A stretch of DNA of 64,000 nt, from positions 62,001 through 126,000 of the forward strand of contig JACRDQ010000023.1 of assembly GCA_016218545.1 (NCBI GenBank). Direction: 5' to 3'. Below, in pieces: positions 7,106 through 15,278 of this stretch. A model generated the notes under the pieces. It searched no databases, had not been told where the DNA came from, and was given only the letters and a program-made list of their open reading frames with translations. The DNA is from Elusimicrobiota bacterium (GTDB taxonomy: Bacteria; Elusimicrobiota; Elusimicrobia; UBA1565; UBA9628). A program made the position numbers and the translations under genes. Positions within the stretch are counted from its first letter, which is position 1. Every line of letters starts with the position of its first letter.

Positions 7106-8596
7106 ATGGCGAGGCTCTCCATCTTCCGCGTCAAGACCGTCGACTCCCTCCTGAGCGAAGCCGAAACCAAGGGCCACCAGCTCAAGAAGGTCCTGGGCGC
7201 CTTCGACGTCACCATGATCGGCATCGGAGCCATCATCGGAGCCGGCATCTTCGCCATGGTGGGCGAGGCCGCGGTCGGAGCCAAGAGCGGATTCCCGGCA
7301 GGGCCCGCGCTCATCATCTCCTTCCTGCTCACCGCGGTCGCGTGCGGGTTCACGGCCCTGTGCTACGCGGAGCTGGCGGCCATGTGCCCCATCTCGGGCT
7401 CGGCCTACACCTACGCCTACGCCACCATGGGCGAGCTCGTGGCCTGGATCATCGGCTGGGACCTCATCATCGAGTACGCCATCGGCAACGTGGCCGTGGC
7501 CATCTCCTGGGCCGGGTACTTCAACGACTTCGTCAAGACCGCCTTCGGCCTGGACATCCCCCTGTGGCTGCGCATCGACTACCGCAGCTTCATCCAGAAG
7601 GCCGTCACGGATCCCACGGTCTTCGACCTCGCGAGCGTCCCGCACCTCCTGGGCATCCCGATCATCTTCAACCTGCCTGCCGTGGCCATCGTGCTCGCCC
7701 TCACCGTCTTGCTCGTCATCGGCATCAGGGAATCCACCAGGTTCAACGACTTCATGGTGGTGGTCAAGCTCATCGTTCTCGCCATCTTCATCGGAGTCGG
7801 GTTCTACTACTTCCGCTGGGAGAACTGGACCCCGTTCGCGCCCGGAGGCTGGAAGGGCATCCAGGTGGGGGCGGCCACCGTCTTCTTCGCCTACATCGGC
7901 TTCGACGCGGTCTCGACCGTGGCCGAGGAGACCAAGAACCCCAAGCGCGACATGCCCATGGGCATCATCGGGTCCCTGGCCGTGTGCACGGTGGTCTACA
8001 TCCTCGTGACCGTGGCCCTGACGGGCATGATGCCCTTCATGGAGCTCAGGAACAAGATCGCCGAGCCCCTGATCGTGGGCCTCGAGTACAACCACGTCAG
8101 CCCCTGGCTCATCGGCCTGGTGTCGTTGGGCTCCGTGGTGGCCCACACCGCGGTGCTCCTGGTCTTCCAGATGGGCCAGCCCAGGATCTTCTTCTCCATG
8201 AGCCGCGACGGCCTGCTCCCCCCCTACTTCGCCAAGGTCCACCCGCGCTTCCGGACCCCGCACGTCACGACCATCTGGACCGGCATCGTGGTGGCCGTCC
8301 TCTCGGCCTTCTGCAACATCGACGAGATGGCCAACCTCTGCAACATCGGCACGCTCTTCGCCTTCGTCCTGGTGTGCGCCGGGGTCATCATCCTCAGGCA
8401 CAAGGATCCGGACCGTCCCAGGCCCTTCAGGGTCCCCGGCGGCATGGCGATCCCCGTCCTGGGCATCCTCTTCTGCATCTTCCTGATGAACGGACTCGAC
8501 AAGGTGACCTGGATCCGGTTCGGGCTCTGGCTCGTCCTGGGCCTCGTCATCTACTTCGCCTACGGCTTCAAACGCAGCGCGCTCAGAGCGCGCTAG
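7106..8596 (+). CDS. APC-superfamily amino-acid permease (cationic amino acid transporter type)
   Basis: The 496-residue polytopic protein has about twelve predicted membrane helices. It carries the APC signature IGIGAIIGAGIFAMVGEAA in the first helix and FAYIGFDAVSTVAEETKNP in the middle, both typical of the CAT subgroup of amino-acid transporters. It should import amino acids by proton symport or exchange across the inner membrane; specificity cannot be read from sequence. No Shine-Dalgarno is obvious before the ATG. A SEC-C protein gene follows by 10 bp and is probably co-transcribed. Confidence 0.92.
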   Translation: MARLSIFRVKTVDSLLSEAETKGHQLKKVLGAFDVTMIGIGAIIGAGIFAMVGEAAVGAKSGFPAGPALIISFLLTAVACGFTALCYAELAAMCPISGSAYTYAYATMGELVAWIIGWDLIIEYAIGNVAVAISWAGYFNDFVKTAFGLDIPLWLRIDYRSFIQKAVTDPTVFDLASVPHLLGIPIIFNLPAVAIVLALTVLLVIGIRESTRFNDFMVVVKLIVLAIFIGVGFYYFRWENWTPFAPGGWKGIQVGAATVFFAYIGFDAVSTVAEETKNPKRDMPMGIIGSLAVCTVVYILVTVALTGMMPFMELRNKIAEPLIVGLEYNHVSPWLIGLVSLGSVVAHTAVLLVFQMGQPRIFFSMSRDGLLPPYFAKVHPRFRTPHVTTIWTGIVVAVLSAFCNIDEMANLCNIGTLFAFVLVCAGVIILRHKDPDRPRPFRVPGGMAIPVLGILFCIFLMNGLDKVTWIRFGLWLVLGLVIYFAYGFKRSALRAR

Positions 8597-8606
8597 AGGA
8601 GGACTC

Positions 8607-8834
8607 ATGGAACGCCCAGCTTTGGGACGCAATGACCCCTGCCGGTGCGGCAGCAAGAAGAAGTACAAGGCGTGCTGTTGGGAGAAAGACCGCGACCAGA
8701 GACTCAAGGACCTGGCCCCTGCCGCCTCAGTGCCGGCCGCAGCTGCTCCGGAAGAGCCGGCCAAGCCCGCCAAACCCCAGGGCCAGGGCTGGTGGCAGAT
8801 CCAGAAGGACCGCCACCCGGGCAAGAAGTCCTAG
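8607..8834 (+). CDS. Small SEC-C zinc-motif protein
   Basis: This 75-residue protein starts with a SEC-C motif: Cys12 and Cys14 in PCRCGS, then Lys-rich KKKYK and Cys23-Cys24. The family uses this motif to bind zinc, as at the C-terminus of SecA and in many stand-alone proteins. The rest is Ala/Pro-rich with a short basic tail. GAGGA lies upstream of the ATG. It follows the permease by 10 bp. It converges on the lytic transglycosylase, with 6 bp between stops. The function is not known. Confidence 0.85.
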   Translation: MERPALGRNDPCRCGSKKKYKACCWEKDRDQRLKDLAPAASVPAAAAPEEPAKPAKPQGQGWWQIQKDRHPGKKS

Positions 8835-8840
8835 GAAGGT

Positions 8841-9665
8841 CTAGAAGCCGAAGAGGCCGGAGAGGAAGGACCGCGGCTCGGCGGCCCTGAGGTCCGCGAC
8901 CGGGGATTCGTAGAAGAGCAGGACCTTGCGCACGTAGCCCCGCGTCTGCCTGAGCCAATGCCTGTTGGTCAGGGAGCGCGGCCCGGCATTGTAGGAAGCG
9001 ATCACCCTCTGCCTGAGCCAGGCGGGACCCGCGCTGTAGGGCACTCCCTTGAGCTTGTACTGGAACCAGGCCGCCCGGAACAGGACGGCCAGGTACGCGG
9101 TGCCGGCCTTGATGTTGGCCTCAGGGTCGTTGAGGTCCCGGCGGGAGACCCCGACTTCCTCGGCCGTGCGGGGCATGACCTGCATGAGCCCGCCCGCGCC
9201 CTTGGGGGAGAGGGCCTTGGGCGCGAACTCGGACTCGGCCGCGATGATGGATTTGACAAGCCTGGGGTCGAGGCCGTTGAGCTTGGAGTACTTGAGGATG
9301 AGGCGGTCGTAGCGGTCGGTGAGGTCCTGCCTCTTCAAGAGGATCTCGAAGGTGCGCCGGTACGCCGGGGTCGGCTTGGGCGCGGGCACGACCAGGGAAG
9401 CCGGGGCGCGCTTGGCGCGGCGGCCGCCTGTCCGGGGGCTGGAGGCCGGAGCGCTGATTCCGACCATGCGGGCGAAGGCCGGCCCGGGCAGCGCCGTCCG
9501 GACGAAGGTGGACGCGGCAGCCATCACCGCGCGCATGTGCCAGGCAGCCGGAGCCAGGAACGAGTTCTGGGCGTAGACCGTGGACACCGAAGCGAGGAGC
9601 AGGACCCAGACGAAGACGGACTGGAGTCTGATGGAAGCCAAAGGGTGAAGTAGATTATACCACAT
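8841..9665 (-). CDS. Exported lytic transglycosylase (SLT domain)
   Basis: From the ATG at 9665 the product is 274 residues with a signal peptide (hydrophobic VFVWVLLLASVSTVYA). A further ATG at 9725 would place 20 charged residues before the signal, so it is less likely. The SLT goose-lysozyme-like domain has the catalytic glutamate in IIAAESEF, followed by GAGGLMQVMPRTAEE and later VIASYNAGP. These enzymes cleave the MurNAc-GlcNAc bond of peptidoglycan, forming 1,6-anhydro ends. The C-terminal tail has no recognised domain. A long structured leader region lies upstream. Confidence 0.88.
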   Translation of the reverse strand: MWYNLLHPLASIRLQSVFVWVLLLASVSTVYAQNSFLAPAAWHMRAVMAAASTFVRTALPGPAFARMVGISAPASSPRTGGRRAKRAPASLVVPAPKPTPAYRRTFEILLKRQDLTDRYDRLILKYSKLNGLDPRLVKSIIAAESEFAPKALSPKGAGGLMQVMPRTAEEVGVSRRDLNDPEANIKAGTAYLAVLFRAAWFQYKLKGVPYSAGPAWLRQRVIASYNAGPRSLTNRHWLRQTRGYVRKVLLFYESPVADLRAAEPRSFLSGLFGF

Positions 9666-10022
9666 CCGGGGCCTTCTCTCGACGGAAAACGAGGCTCTCG
9701 CGGCTCCTGGAACGGCCTTGTTCAATGCCGCCTCCGCTGCCCCAGGGATTGCCTAAGCAGGAGCAAGGCTAAAAACCGGCAGCCGAACCGCATGGAGCTA
9801 GTGTGCTATTGGAAACGGGTTTGGTCAAAGGTCCATGGACCCACCCCGCAGGGCCATTTGGCCCTCAATTTGGGGCGGACGTCGAGGGAATTATAGGGTT
9901 CTCCGTGGTTCGTTGCTTTAAAGCAACACTTTGCCAAATAACCGAATTTAATCGCTCCGTTGGGCCCGCCTGTTGCACAAAAGCAACGGACCAAGGGATG
10001 AGGCCCGGGCACGTGTCAGAGC
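9666..10022. other. 357-bp non-coding stretch rich in palindromes
   Basis: No convincing gene is present. This AT-richer stretch lies between the start of the transglycosylase gene and the end of the chorismate mutase gene. It holds the perfect palindrome GGTCCATGGACC (9830-9841), a hairpin AGGGCCA-TT-TGGCCCT (9850-9865), and two 16-bp dyads of form GTTGC-N6-GCAAC 60 bp apart. On the minus strand a perfect TATAAT is at 9890-9895, without a convincing -35. If used, it would give the transglycosylase mRNA a leader of about 220 nt that contains the hairpins. Confidence 0.6.
9912..9987. repeat. Paired 16-bp dyads GTTGC-N6-GCAAC
   Basis: The first copy (9912-9927) is a perfect palindrome with centre TTTAAA. 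The second (9972-9987) keeps both 5-bp arms but has centre ACAAAA. Their starts are exactly 60 bp apart. They could be operator half-sites or stem-loops in an untranslated RNA. There is no T-tract, so they are not simple terminators. Confidence 0.6.
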
Positions 10023-10298
10023 CTAGCGTGAGCGCAAGGACTTCTGGTGAGCCAGGCTGAGCCTCATGATCTCCTGGTACACGGCCTTCAGGAACCGGGC
10101 TTCCTTGCCCCTGGCCCTGGCTGACACGCGGGAGAGGACCTGGCGCTCGCGCTTGAGGTCCCGGAGCCTGGTCTTGAGCGGCGCCAGGGACTCGACCAGC
10201 TTGAGCCTGGCTGACAGGAGGTCGGCGATCCTGCCGTCCAGGGCATCGATGGCGCGGCGGCGCATGGCCAGGGAGATGGCGCCGCCCGTCTTCTTCAT
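10023..10298 (-). CDS. Chorismate mutase-like protein (AroQ fold)
   Basis: The 91-residue all-helical protein fits the AroQ chorismate mutase domain, which converts chorismate to prephenate for Phe/Tyr synthesis. The first helix RRRAIDALDGRIADLLSARL carries the family pattern RxxID-LDxxI-LLxxR. The following helix is basic and the C-terminal helix ends RLSLAHQ. It follows pta by 12 bp and is probably co-transcribed. The start at 10298 is used; an internal ATG at 10265 would cut into the first helix. The free-standing small form is normal for the family. Activity depends on residues I cannot align with certainty. Confidence 0.75.
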   Translation of the reverse strand: MKKTGGAISLAMRRRAIDALDGRIADLLSARLKLVESLAPLKTRLRDLKRERQVLSRVSARARGKEARFLKAVYQEIMRLSLAHQKSLRSR

Positions 10299-10310
10299 GG
10301 GGCCTGCGTC

Positions 10311-11312
10311 CTACAGCGTGATGTCGGACTGCATGGACGTGATGGCGGCCATGGTCACGATGTCGTCGACGCTGCAGCCCCTGGAGAGGTCGTTGACGGG
10401 CTTGTTGAACCCGGTCAGGATGGGGCCGATGGCCTCCGCGCCGGTCAGGCGCTGGGCCAGCTTGTAGCCGATGTTGCCGGAGTTGAGGTCCGGGAAGATC
10501 AGCACATTGGCCTTGCCCGCCACCTTGCTGCCGGGGAACTTCTTCTGGCCGATGGCAGGGACCAGGGCCGCGTCCGCCTGCATCTCGCCGTCGATCTGCA
10601 GGTCCGGGGCCTTCTCCTTGGCGATCCTGGTGGCTTCCTTGACCGCGTCCACCATCTCGTGCTTGGCCGAGCCCGCGGTCGAGAAGGAGAGCATGGCGAT
10701 GCGCGGCTCGAACCCGCACAGGGTCTTGGCCGCGCGCGCCGACGCGATGGCGATGCCGGCGAGGTTGGCCGGCGCCGGGTCAGGGATGATGGCGCAGTCT
10801 GCGAAGATGAGGATGCCGTTCTCGCCGATGGCCTTGTTCGGGAAGACCATGATGAAGAAGCTCGACACGACCCCGGCCTTCCTGTTGGCCTTGATGATCT
10901 GCAGGGCCGGCCGGACCGTGTCGCCCGTGGCGTGGTCCGCGCCGCTCAGGTAGCCGTCCGCAGCGCCGCCGTGCACCATCATGATGCCGTAAGTGAGGGG
11001 GTCCTCCATCTGCTTGGCGGCCTCGTCCTCGGTGACGCCCTTGAGCTTGCGCGCCTCGAAATAGGTCTTCACGTACTCGTCGCGCCTGGGATCCTCGGCG
11101 GGGTGGATGATGCGCACCTTGGAGATGTCCGCCGCCTTGTCCTTGGCGACCTTGAGGATGCGGTCCGGGTCCCCGACCAGGATGGGCTCGACGATCGCCT
11201 CTCTGGTCAGGATGGCCGCGGCCTGGACGGTCCGGGGCTCGTCGCCCTCGGGCAGGACGATCCTCCGGACCTTCGCCTTCGCCTTCGTTCGCAGTTCGCT
11301 GATGATATCCAT
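10311..11312 (-). CDS. pta: Phosphate acetyltransferase
   Basis: The 333-residue protein matches the short phosphotransacetylase family, which interconverts acetyl-CoA plus phosphate and acetyl phosphate plus CoA. Recognisable segments are VLPEGDEPRTVQAA near the N-terminus, GAADGYLSGADHATGDTVRP in the middle and LIFPDLNSGNIGYKLAQRL near the C-terminus. The ATG at 11312 was chosen because GGAGGAG lies directly upstream. Phosphate butyryltransferase is a close relative and not formally excluded, but the DLNSGNIGYK region is typical of Pta. Acetate kinase is not in the window. It is followed by the chorismate mutase gene and preceded by the kinase gene at 43 bp. Confidence 0.92.
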   Translation of the reverse strand: MDIISELRTKAKAKVRRIVLPEGDEPRTVQAAAILTREAIVEPILVGDPDRILKVAKDKAADISKVRIIHPAEDPRRDEYVKTYFEARKLKGVTEDEAAKQMEDPLTYGIMMVHGGAADGYLSGADHATGDTVRPALQIIKANRKAGVVSSFFIMVFPNKAIGENGILIFADCAIIPDPAPANLAGIAIASARAAKTLCGFEPRIAMLSFSTAGSAKHEMVDAVKEATRIAKEKAPDLQIDGEMQADAALVPAIGQKKFPGSKVAGKANVLIFPDLNSGNIGYKLAQRLTGAEAIGPILTGFNKPVNDLSRGCSVDDIVTMAAITSMQSDITL

Positions 11313-11355
11313 ACTCCTCCTCACTCGCAACAATGGGGCCACGGCCCCGCATCCA

Positions 11356-13467
11356 TCATACAGAATCCAGCTCCTTGAGGAACGCCAGGGCGTCGCCGAG
11401 CCTGCGCCGGGGGTCCGGGTCCAGGGCCTTGGCCATCATGACGTCGATCCTGGGGGGCAGGGAAGCGGCCTGCGAGAGCGGGGCGAAGAACAGCCGCTCC
11501 TTCTGTGCCAGGAAATCGGGGCCCTTGAAGGGCCGCTCGCCCGCGAGCATCTCGTAGAGGCACACGCCCAGGGCGTAGACGTCCGAGGCCTTGCCGCACT
11601 TGCCCAGGTGCTGCTCGGGCGCCATGTAGGCCAGGGTGCCTCCGCCCTCGCGCTGGGTGAGCATGGTCACGGCCGCCTCGAACTCGCGCGCCAGGCCGAA
11701 GTCCATGACCTTGGCGTAGCCGTTGACGTCGATCATGATGTTGGCGGGCTTGAGGTCGCGGTGGAGGATGTTCGAGCGGTGGGCGTAGTCCACGCCCTGG
11801 CAGACCTGGAGCATGATCTTCTTGCTTTCCTCCAGGGTCAGGCGCTTCTTGAGATGCAGGACCTCGGAGAGGGGCTTGCCGTCCACGTAGTCGAGCACCA
11901 GGTAGAGCTCGCCCCGGTGGTCGAGGATGTCGTGCACGCCCACGATGTAGGGGTGGGTCAGCCTGGAGACGAGCCTCGCCTCCTCGATGAACTTCTCGCG
12001 GTGGAGGGCGTTGGCCTTGAGGTCGGCGCGCATCTTCTTGAGCGCCACCTTGCGGCCGAGTTGGCGGTCCGTGGCGAGGTACACGACGCCCATGCCGCCC
12101 TCGCCGATCTGCAGGACCAGCTCGTAGCGGCCGCTGATGAGGCTGACCGTGGGTCCGGCCTGGCCGAAAGCGGCCTGGGCCACGCTCGCCATGCCCAGGC
12201 GCGCCTGCTCCAGCACCAGGCTCCGGCGCTTCACCGAGCGGTCCACGGCCGTGACCAGGCGCGTGGCTTCCACGGGCTTGAGGATGACGTCGTCCGCACC
12301 GAGCTCGATGAGCCTGCTCATCTCCTTGACCGAGCGCTCCAGGGGGTAGAGGTCCAGCAAGAAGACGAACCTGAGGTCCGGGTCGGCCGCGTGGAGCTTG
12401 CGCGCGAGCGCGGGCCCGGCGTCGAGCCCGTACGTGAAGGACATGGAGAAGGAGACGCCGATGACGACCACGTGGTAACGCCCCTTGGCAGAGGCGAGCT
12501 TGAGAACCTCCTCCCCGGTCTTGACGATGTCCACCTGGTAGCCGTCCGCGAAGAGGGCCCGCGCCAGGTCCGCCAGCATGCCCAGGTCCGAGTCCACCAT
12601 GAGCACCGGGAACTTGACCGGCGCGAAGGCGCCGCCGTCCGGGCAGACCAGCATGGGCACGATGTGCCTGGCTTGGCTGCGCTCCAGGCGCACCGGCGCG
12701 TTGGACGCCAGGGCCTTGGCAGCCTCGACCAGGGGGTCCACGTTCGTGAGCCGGTAGCAGACGGCGCCCGGCACCCGCTTGCGCAATTCGGCGTCGAACT
12801 TAGCGGCCTCGTCCCTCCCCTTCTCGAAGAGCACGGCCACCACGTGGCCGAGGAGCGAGCCCGGAAGCCCGGGCGGGTTGAAGGCAGGGGGCGGGCCGCC
12901 GGCGCCCGGAGGCACGCCCCTTCCCAGGATGCCGTCGAGGAGCCTGCCGTAGAAGCCCTTCTCCTCCAGGACAGGGTTGGGCTTCTGGCTGAGGAGCTCC
13001 ATGATCCCGTCGGTGGTCTGCAGGACCACGGGCTGGAGGCCCGTGGGCTTGAAGCTCAGCTCCACGGCCCGCGCGAGGAAGACCGGCCGGTCCACGAGGA
13101 ACACGATGGGCCGGGACGCGGCAGCGGCCTCGTCTACGAACTTGGCCGGGAGCGGCCAGCTCAGGTCGCGCAGGGGCAAGGCCTCGGCCGGCGAGAGCGG
13201 AAGGTCGGGCTTCAGGAAGAAGGCGGCCTGGCGGTGCGCTGCTCCCGGCGCGCCCAGCAGGCCCAGGCACTCGCCCTCAGGGAAGCTCCTGAGGTCCAGG
13301 ACCATGACGTTCGACCTGCGGCGGTCAAAGCCCTTCTCGATGAGGGACCTGGCTTCCGCCAGGCTTGGGGCCAGGACATGGTCGAACTCCTTGTCCTTGT
13401 CGGAACCGGCCACCTCGTCGAAGAGGCGGCGGTCCGAACTGACCAGCAGGAGATTGCCCCGGGACAT
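11356..13467 (-). CDS. Receiver-like domains fused to Ser/Thr protein kinase
   Basis: From the ATG at 13467 the protein is 703 residues. The last 260 form a Hanks-type Ser/Thr kinase: glycine loop IGEGGMGVVY, lysine in VALKKM, catalytic loop HRDLKPANIM, DFG in VMDFGLA and MAPEQ. The first 440 residues contain two receiver-like segments. The first keeps an aspartate (VMVLDLRS) but lacks the upstream acidic pair. The second has MVDSD and the lysine in VILKPVE but has glycine where the phospho-acceptor aspartate should be (VVVIGVS). The sensor half is therefore probably a pseudo-receiver. It lies 17 bp after the exported phospholipase-D gene and 43 bp before pta. Targets are unknown. Confidence 0.88.
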   Translation of the reverse strand: MSRGNLLLVSSDRRLFDEVAGSDKDKEFDHVLAPSLAEARSLIEKGFDRRRSNVMVLDLRSFPEGECLGLLGAPGAAHRQAAFFLKPDLPLSPAEALPLRDLSWPLPAKFVDEAAAASRPIVFLVDRPVFLARAVELSFKPTGLQPVVLQTTDGIMELLSQKPNPVLEEKGFYGRLLDGILGRGVPPGAGGPPPAFNPPGLPGSLLGHVVAVLFEKGRDEAAKFDAELRKRVPGAVCYRLTNVDPLVEAAKALASNAPVRLERSQARHIVPMLVCPDGGAFAPVKFPVLMVDSDLGMLADLARALFADGYQVDIVKTGEEVLKLASAKGRYHVVVIGVSFSMSFTYGLDAGPALARKLHAADPDLRFVFLLDLYPLERSVKEMSRLIELGADDVILKPVEATRLVTAVDRSVKRRSLVLEQARLGMASVAQAAFGQAGPTVSLISGRYELVLQIGEGGMGVVYLATDRQLGRKVALKKMRADLKANALHREKFIEEARLVSRLTHPYIVGVHDILDHRGELYLVLDYVDGKPLSEVLHLKKRLTLEESKKIMLQVCQGVDYAHRSNILHRDLKPANIMIDVNGYAKVMDFGLAREFEAAVTMLTQREGGGTLAYMAPEQHLGKCGKASDVYALGVCLYEMLAGERPFKGPDFLAQKERLFFAPLSQAASLPPRIDVMMAKALDPDPRRRLGDALAFLKELDSV

Positions 13468-13484
13468 GCTGCCTGAGTCAGCCC

Positions 13485-14681
13485 TTATTTCTTGGGCTTG
13501 GGATACTCCTTGGCCACGTCGAGCTTCTCGGCATAGGCCGAATCCCAGAGCTGGCGGTGGATGGCCGCGGCCTTGCCTGCCAGGGCCTCGTCCTTGACCA
13601 CCACCTCGAGGTTGCGCGAGTTGTCCAGATACCCGCCGGTCCAGTTGCTCGTGCCCAGCCACAAGGCCCCGTTGTCGAGGACCATGTACTTGGAGTGGAT
13701 GACCCGGGCGAAGGGGATGTAGCCCTCTGCAGCCAGGGGCAGGGTCACCATCTTGATTTCCACCCCGGGCACCAGGGAGAGGCTCTTCAAATGGTCGATG
13801 GCCGGGTGCTCCGCGTTCCAGTTCGAGACCATGAGCCGCACCGTCACCCCGCGGGCTGCTGCCGAGCGGAGCGCGTTGTCGACGGGAGGATAGAACCTCT
13901 TGGCCCTGGTGAGAGGCGCGTAGTCGAGCACCTGCACCAGGACCTCTTTCTGCGCCGAGTCGATGAGCCGCACCAGCTCAGCCTCGGAGTCCCCCACCCC
14001 GGGAGGATTATAAGCCCACGGGCTGGCCACCAGGTAGGCGCGTTTGGTGTGCTGGGCCGAGGGCCGCACCGTGCGCGAGACCTTGGGCTTCTTTCCAGCC
14101 GCGACCCTGGCCTGGTTGGCCCAGTCCGTCTCAAAGGTCGCCGCCATGTCCCTGATGATCCTGCCCTTGCTGATCCTCAGGCCCATCTCGTGGATGTGCT
14201 TGAGGGAGCGCCAGTCGAAGTTCTGGCTGCCCACGTACGCTTCGCGGTCGTCCACGATGAAGTACTTGGCGTGCACGATGCCGTCCTTCTTGACGGCGTT
14301 GAAATCGATGACCCGGAGCTCCAGGTTCGGGATGGCCTTGAGCTTCTCGAAGCCCTCAGCCGAGTTCTTGGCGAAGATCTTCTCAGCCAGGAAGCGGATC
14401 TTCACCCCGCGCTTGGCCGCCGCCTCGAGCTCGGCCAGGACGGGGTCCAGGGTCTCGCCCGGGGTGATGTAGAACTCGCAGAGATCCACCCTCTTCTTGG
14501 CGCCCGCGATCATCTCCTTCCAGACGTCCTTGGCCTGCCGCAGGTCAGGCTGCTCGAGCGTGGTCTCCACAGGCAGGGTGTAGACCAGCTCGAAGCCCGA
14601 GGCGCTCACCTCGGCCCGGGCCGCGCCCGGCGCCATGAAGACGATAAAAGCCGTCAGCAGACTGCAGAGGATCGTTCTCAC
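13485..14681 (-). CDS. Exported phospholipase D-family protein (two HKD motifs)
   Basis: The product has both phosphodiesterase motifs of the PLD superfamily: HAKYFIVDDREAYVGSQN and HSKYMVLDNGALWLGTSN, one in each half. The GTG at 14681 is preferred because GAGGGG lies 6 nt upstream and it begins exactly at a signal peptide (RTILCSLLTAFIVF to GAARA), giving 398 residues. The in-frame ATG at 14714 would add 11 polar residues. The family includes phospholipases, cardiolipin synthases and nucleases. With a signal peptide and no membrane anchor, a periplasmic or secreted phosphodiesterase is likely. It leads the operon with the kinase and pta. Confidence 0.9.
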   Translation of the reverse strand: MRTILCSLLTAFIVFMAPGAARAEVSASGFELVYTLPVETTLEQPDLRQAKDVWKEMIAGAKKRVDLCEFYITPGETLDPVLAELEAAAKRGVKIRFLAEKIFAKNSAEGFEKLKAIPNLELRVIDFNAVKKDGIVHAKYFIVDDREAYVGSQNFDWRSLKHIHEMGLRISKGRIIRDMAATFETDWANQARVAAGKKPKVSRTVRPSAQHTKRAYLVASPWAYNPPGVGDSEAELVRLIDSAQKEVLVQVLDYAPLTRAKRFYPPVDNALRSAAARGVTVRLMVSNWNAEHPAIDHLKSLSLVPGVEIKMVTLPLAAEGYIPFARVIHSKYMVLDNGALWLGTSNWTGGYLDNSRNLEVVVKDEALAGKAAAIHRQLWDSAYAEKLDVAKEYPKPKK

Positions 14682-14786
14682 ATGCCACCCCTCGATCGAA
14701 CCATGCCTTCCCATGAAAAAGCGACCTTCATCATAACAAGTTACCCCACGCCCGATTCAAAACGCCACCCGATGTCATTCCTGAGC

Positions 14787-15278
14787 CTAGCGGAGCCATT
14801 CCATCAGATCCATGACCAGCACGGCTGAGCAGCCTTCAGCGCGCGTCAGGGTCGCGGTGAGCACTCCCCTCGCCTCGCCGATCTCCTCGGAGACGAGGTA
14901 CCGGGCAGACCATCGCACCAAGTCATGTGTCAAGACCTTCCCTTCACCTGTCACGCGCACTCCCGGGATCGCAGCCAACCAGCTTATGAGTTCCGGCGCC
15001 ATGGCCGCGGCTTGGTCGAAATTGGAGGCCGCGTCATCGGAGAGCACTTTTCTCAGGTCAAAGCCCTCAAGATGGCACACGATGGTGGCTGTCACGACCT
15101 TGCCATCTTCGAGATCGTATAACGGCTCGACCTGGAGCAATGCCGGCTTCCACGAAATGGGAAGGCTCTTCAGTACCTGTGCACCGAATGAGCCCCTTGA
15201 ACCCTGGAATACTCGCGCGACCTGGCTGCCGGAATATTGCCTTGCGCGTTTCCTTGGCTTCTTGTTATTGGGAGGCAT
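14787..15278 (-). CDS. Hypothetical protein coupled to large secreted protein
   Basis: This 163-residue protein is not recognised. It starts with a basic segment (NNKKPRKRARQ) that could bind nucleic acid or membrane. It continues into a mixed alpha/beta region with HLEGFDLRKVL and ends in TRAEGCSAVLVMDLMEWLR. The ATG at 15278 overlaps the end of the upstream large secreted protein by 14 bp, so the two are probably translated from one mRNA and may act together. There is no signal peptide, so it should stay in the cytoplasm unless the upstream frame is extended. Confidence 0.65.
   Translation of the reverse strand: MPPNNKKPRKRARQYSGSQVARVFQGSRGSFGAQVLKSLPISWKPALLQVEPLYDLEDGKVVTATIVCHLEGFDLRKVLSDDAASNFDQAAAMAPELISWLAAIPGVRVTGEGKVLTHDLVRWSARYLVSEEIGEARGVLTATLTRAEGCSAVLVMDLMEWLR

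Noticed and set aside
6413..8824. 800-codon antisense frame over the permease
   Set aside because: Composition is Asp/Glu/Gly/His-rich without motifs; a shadow of the permease.
9740..9810. Riboswitch-like AGCAAGGCTAAAAACCGG segment
   Set aside because: It resembles pieces of known aptamers but the rest of the consensus and pairing are absent.
9803..10060. 85-codon open frame on the plus strand
   Set aside because: It spans palindromic non-coding DNA, has no Shine-Dalgarno and shows no coding-like composition.
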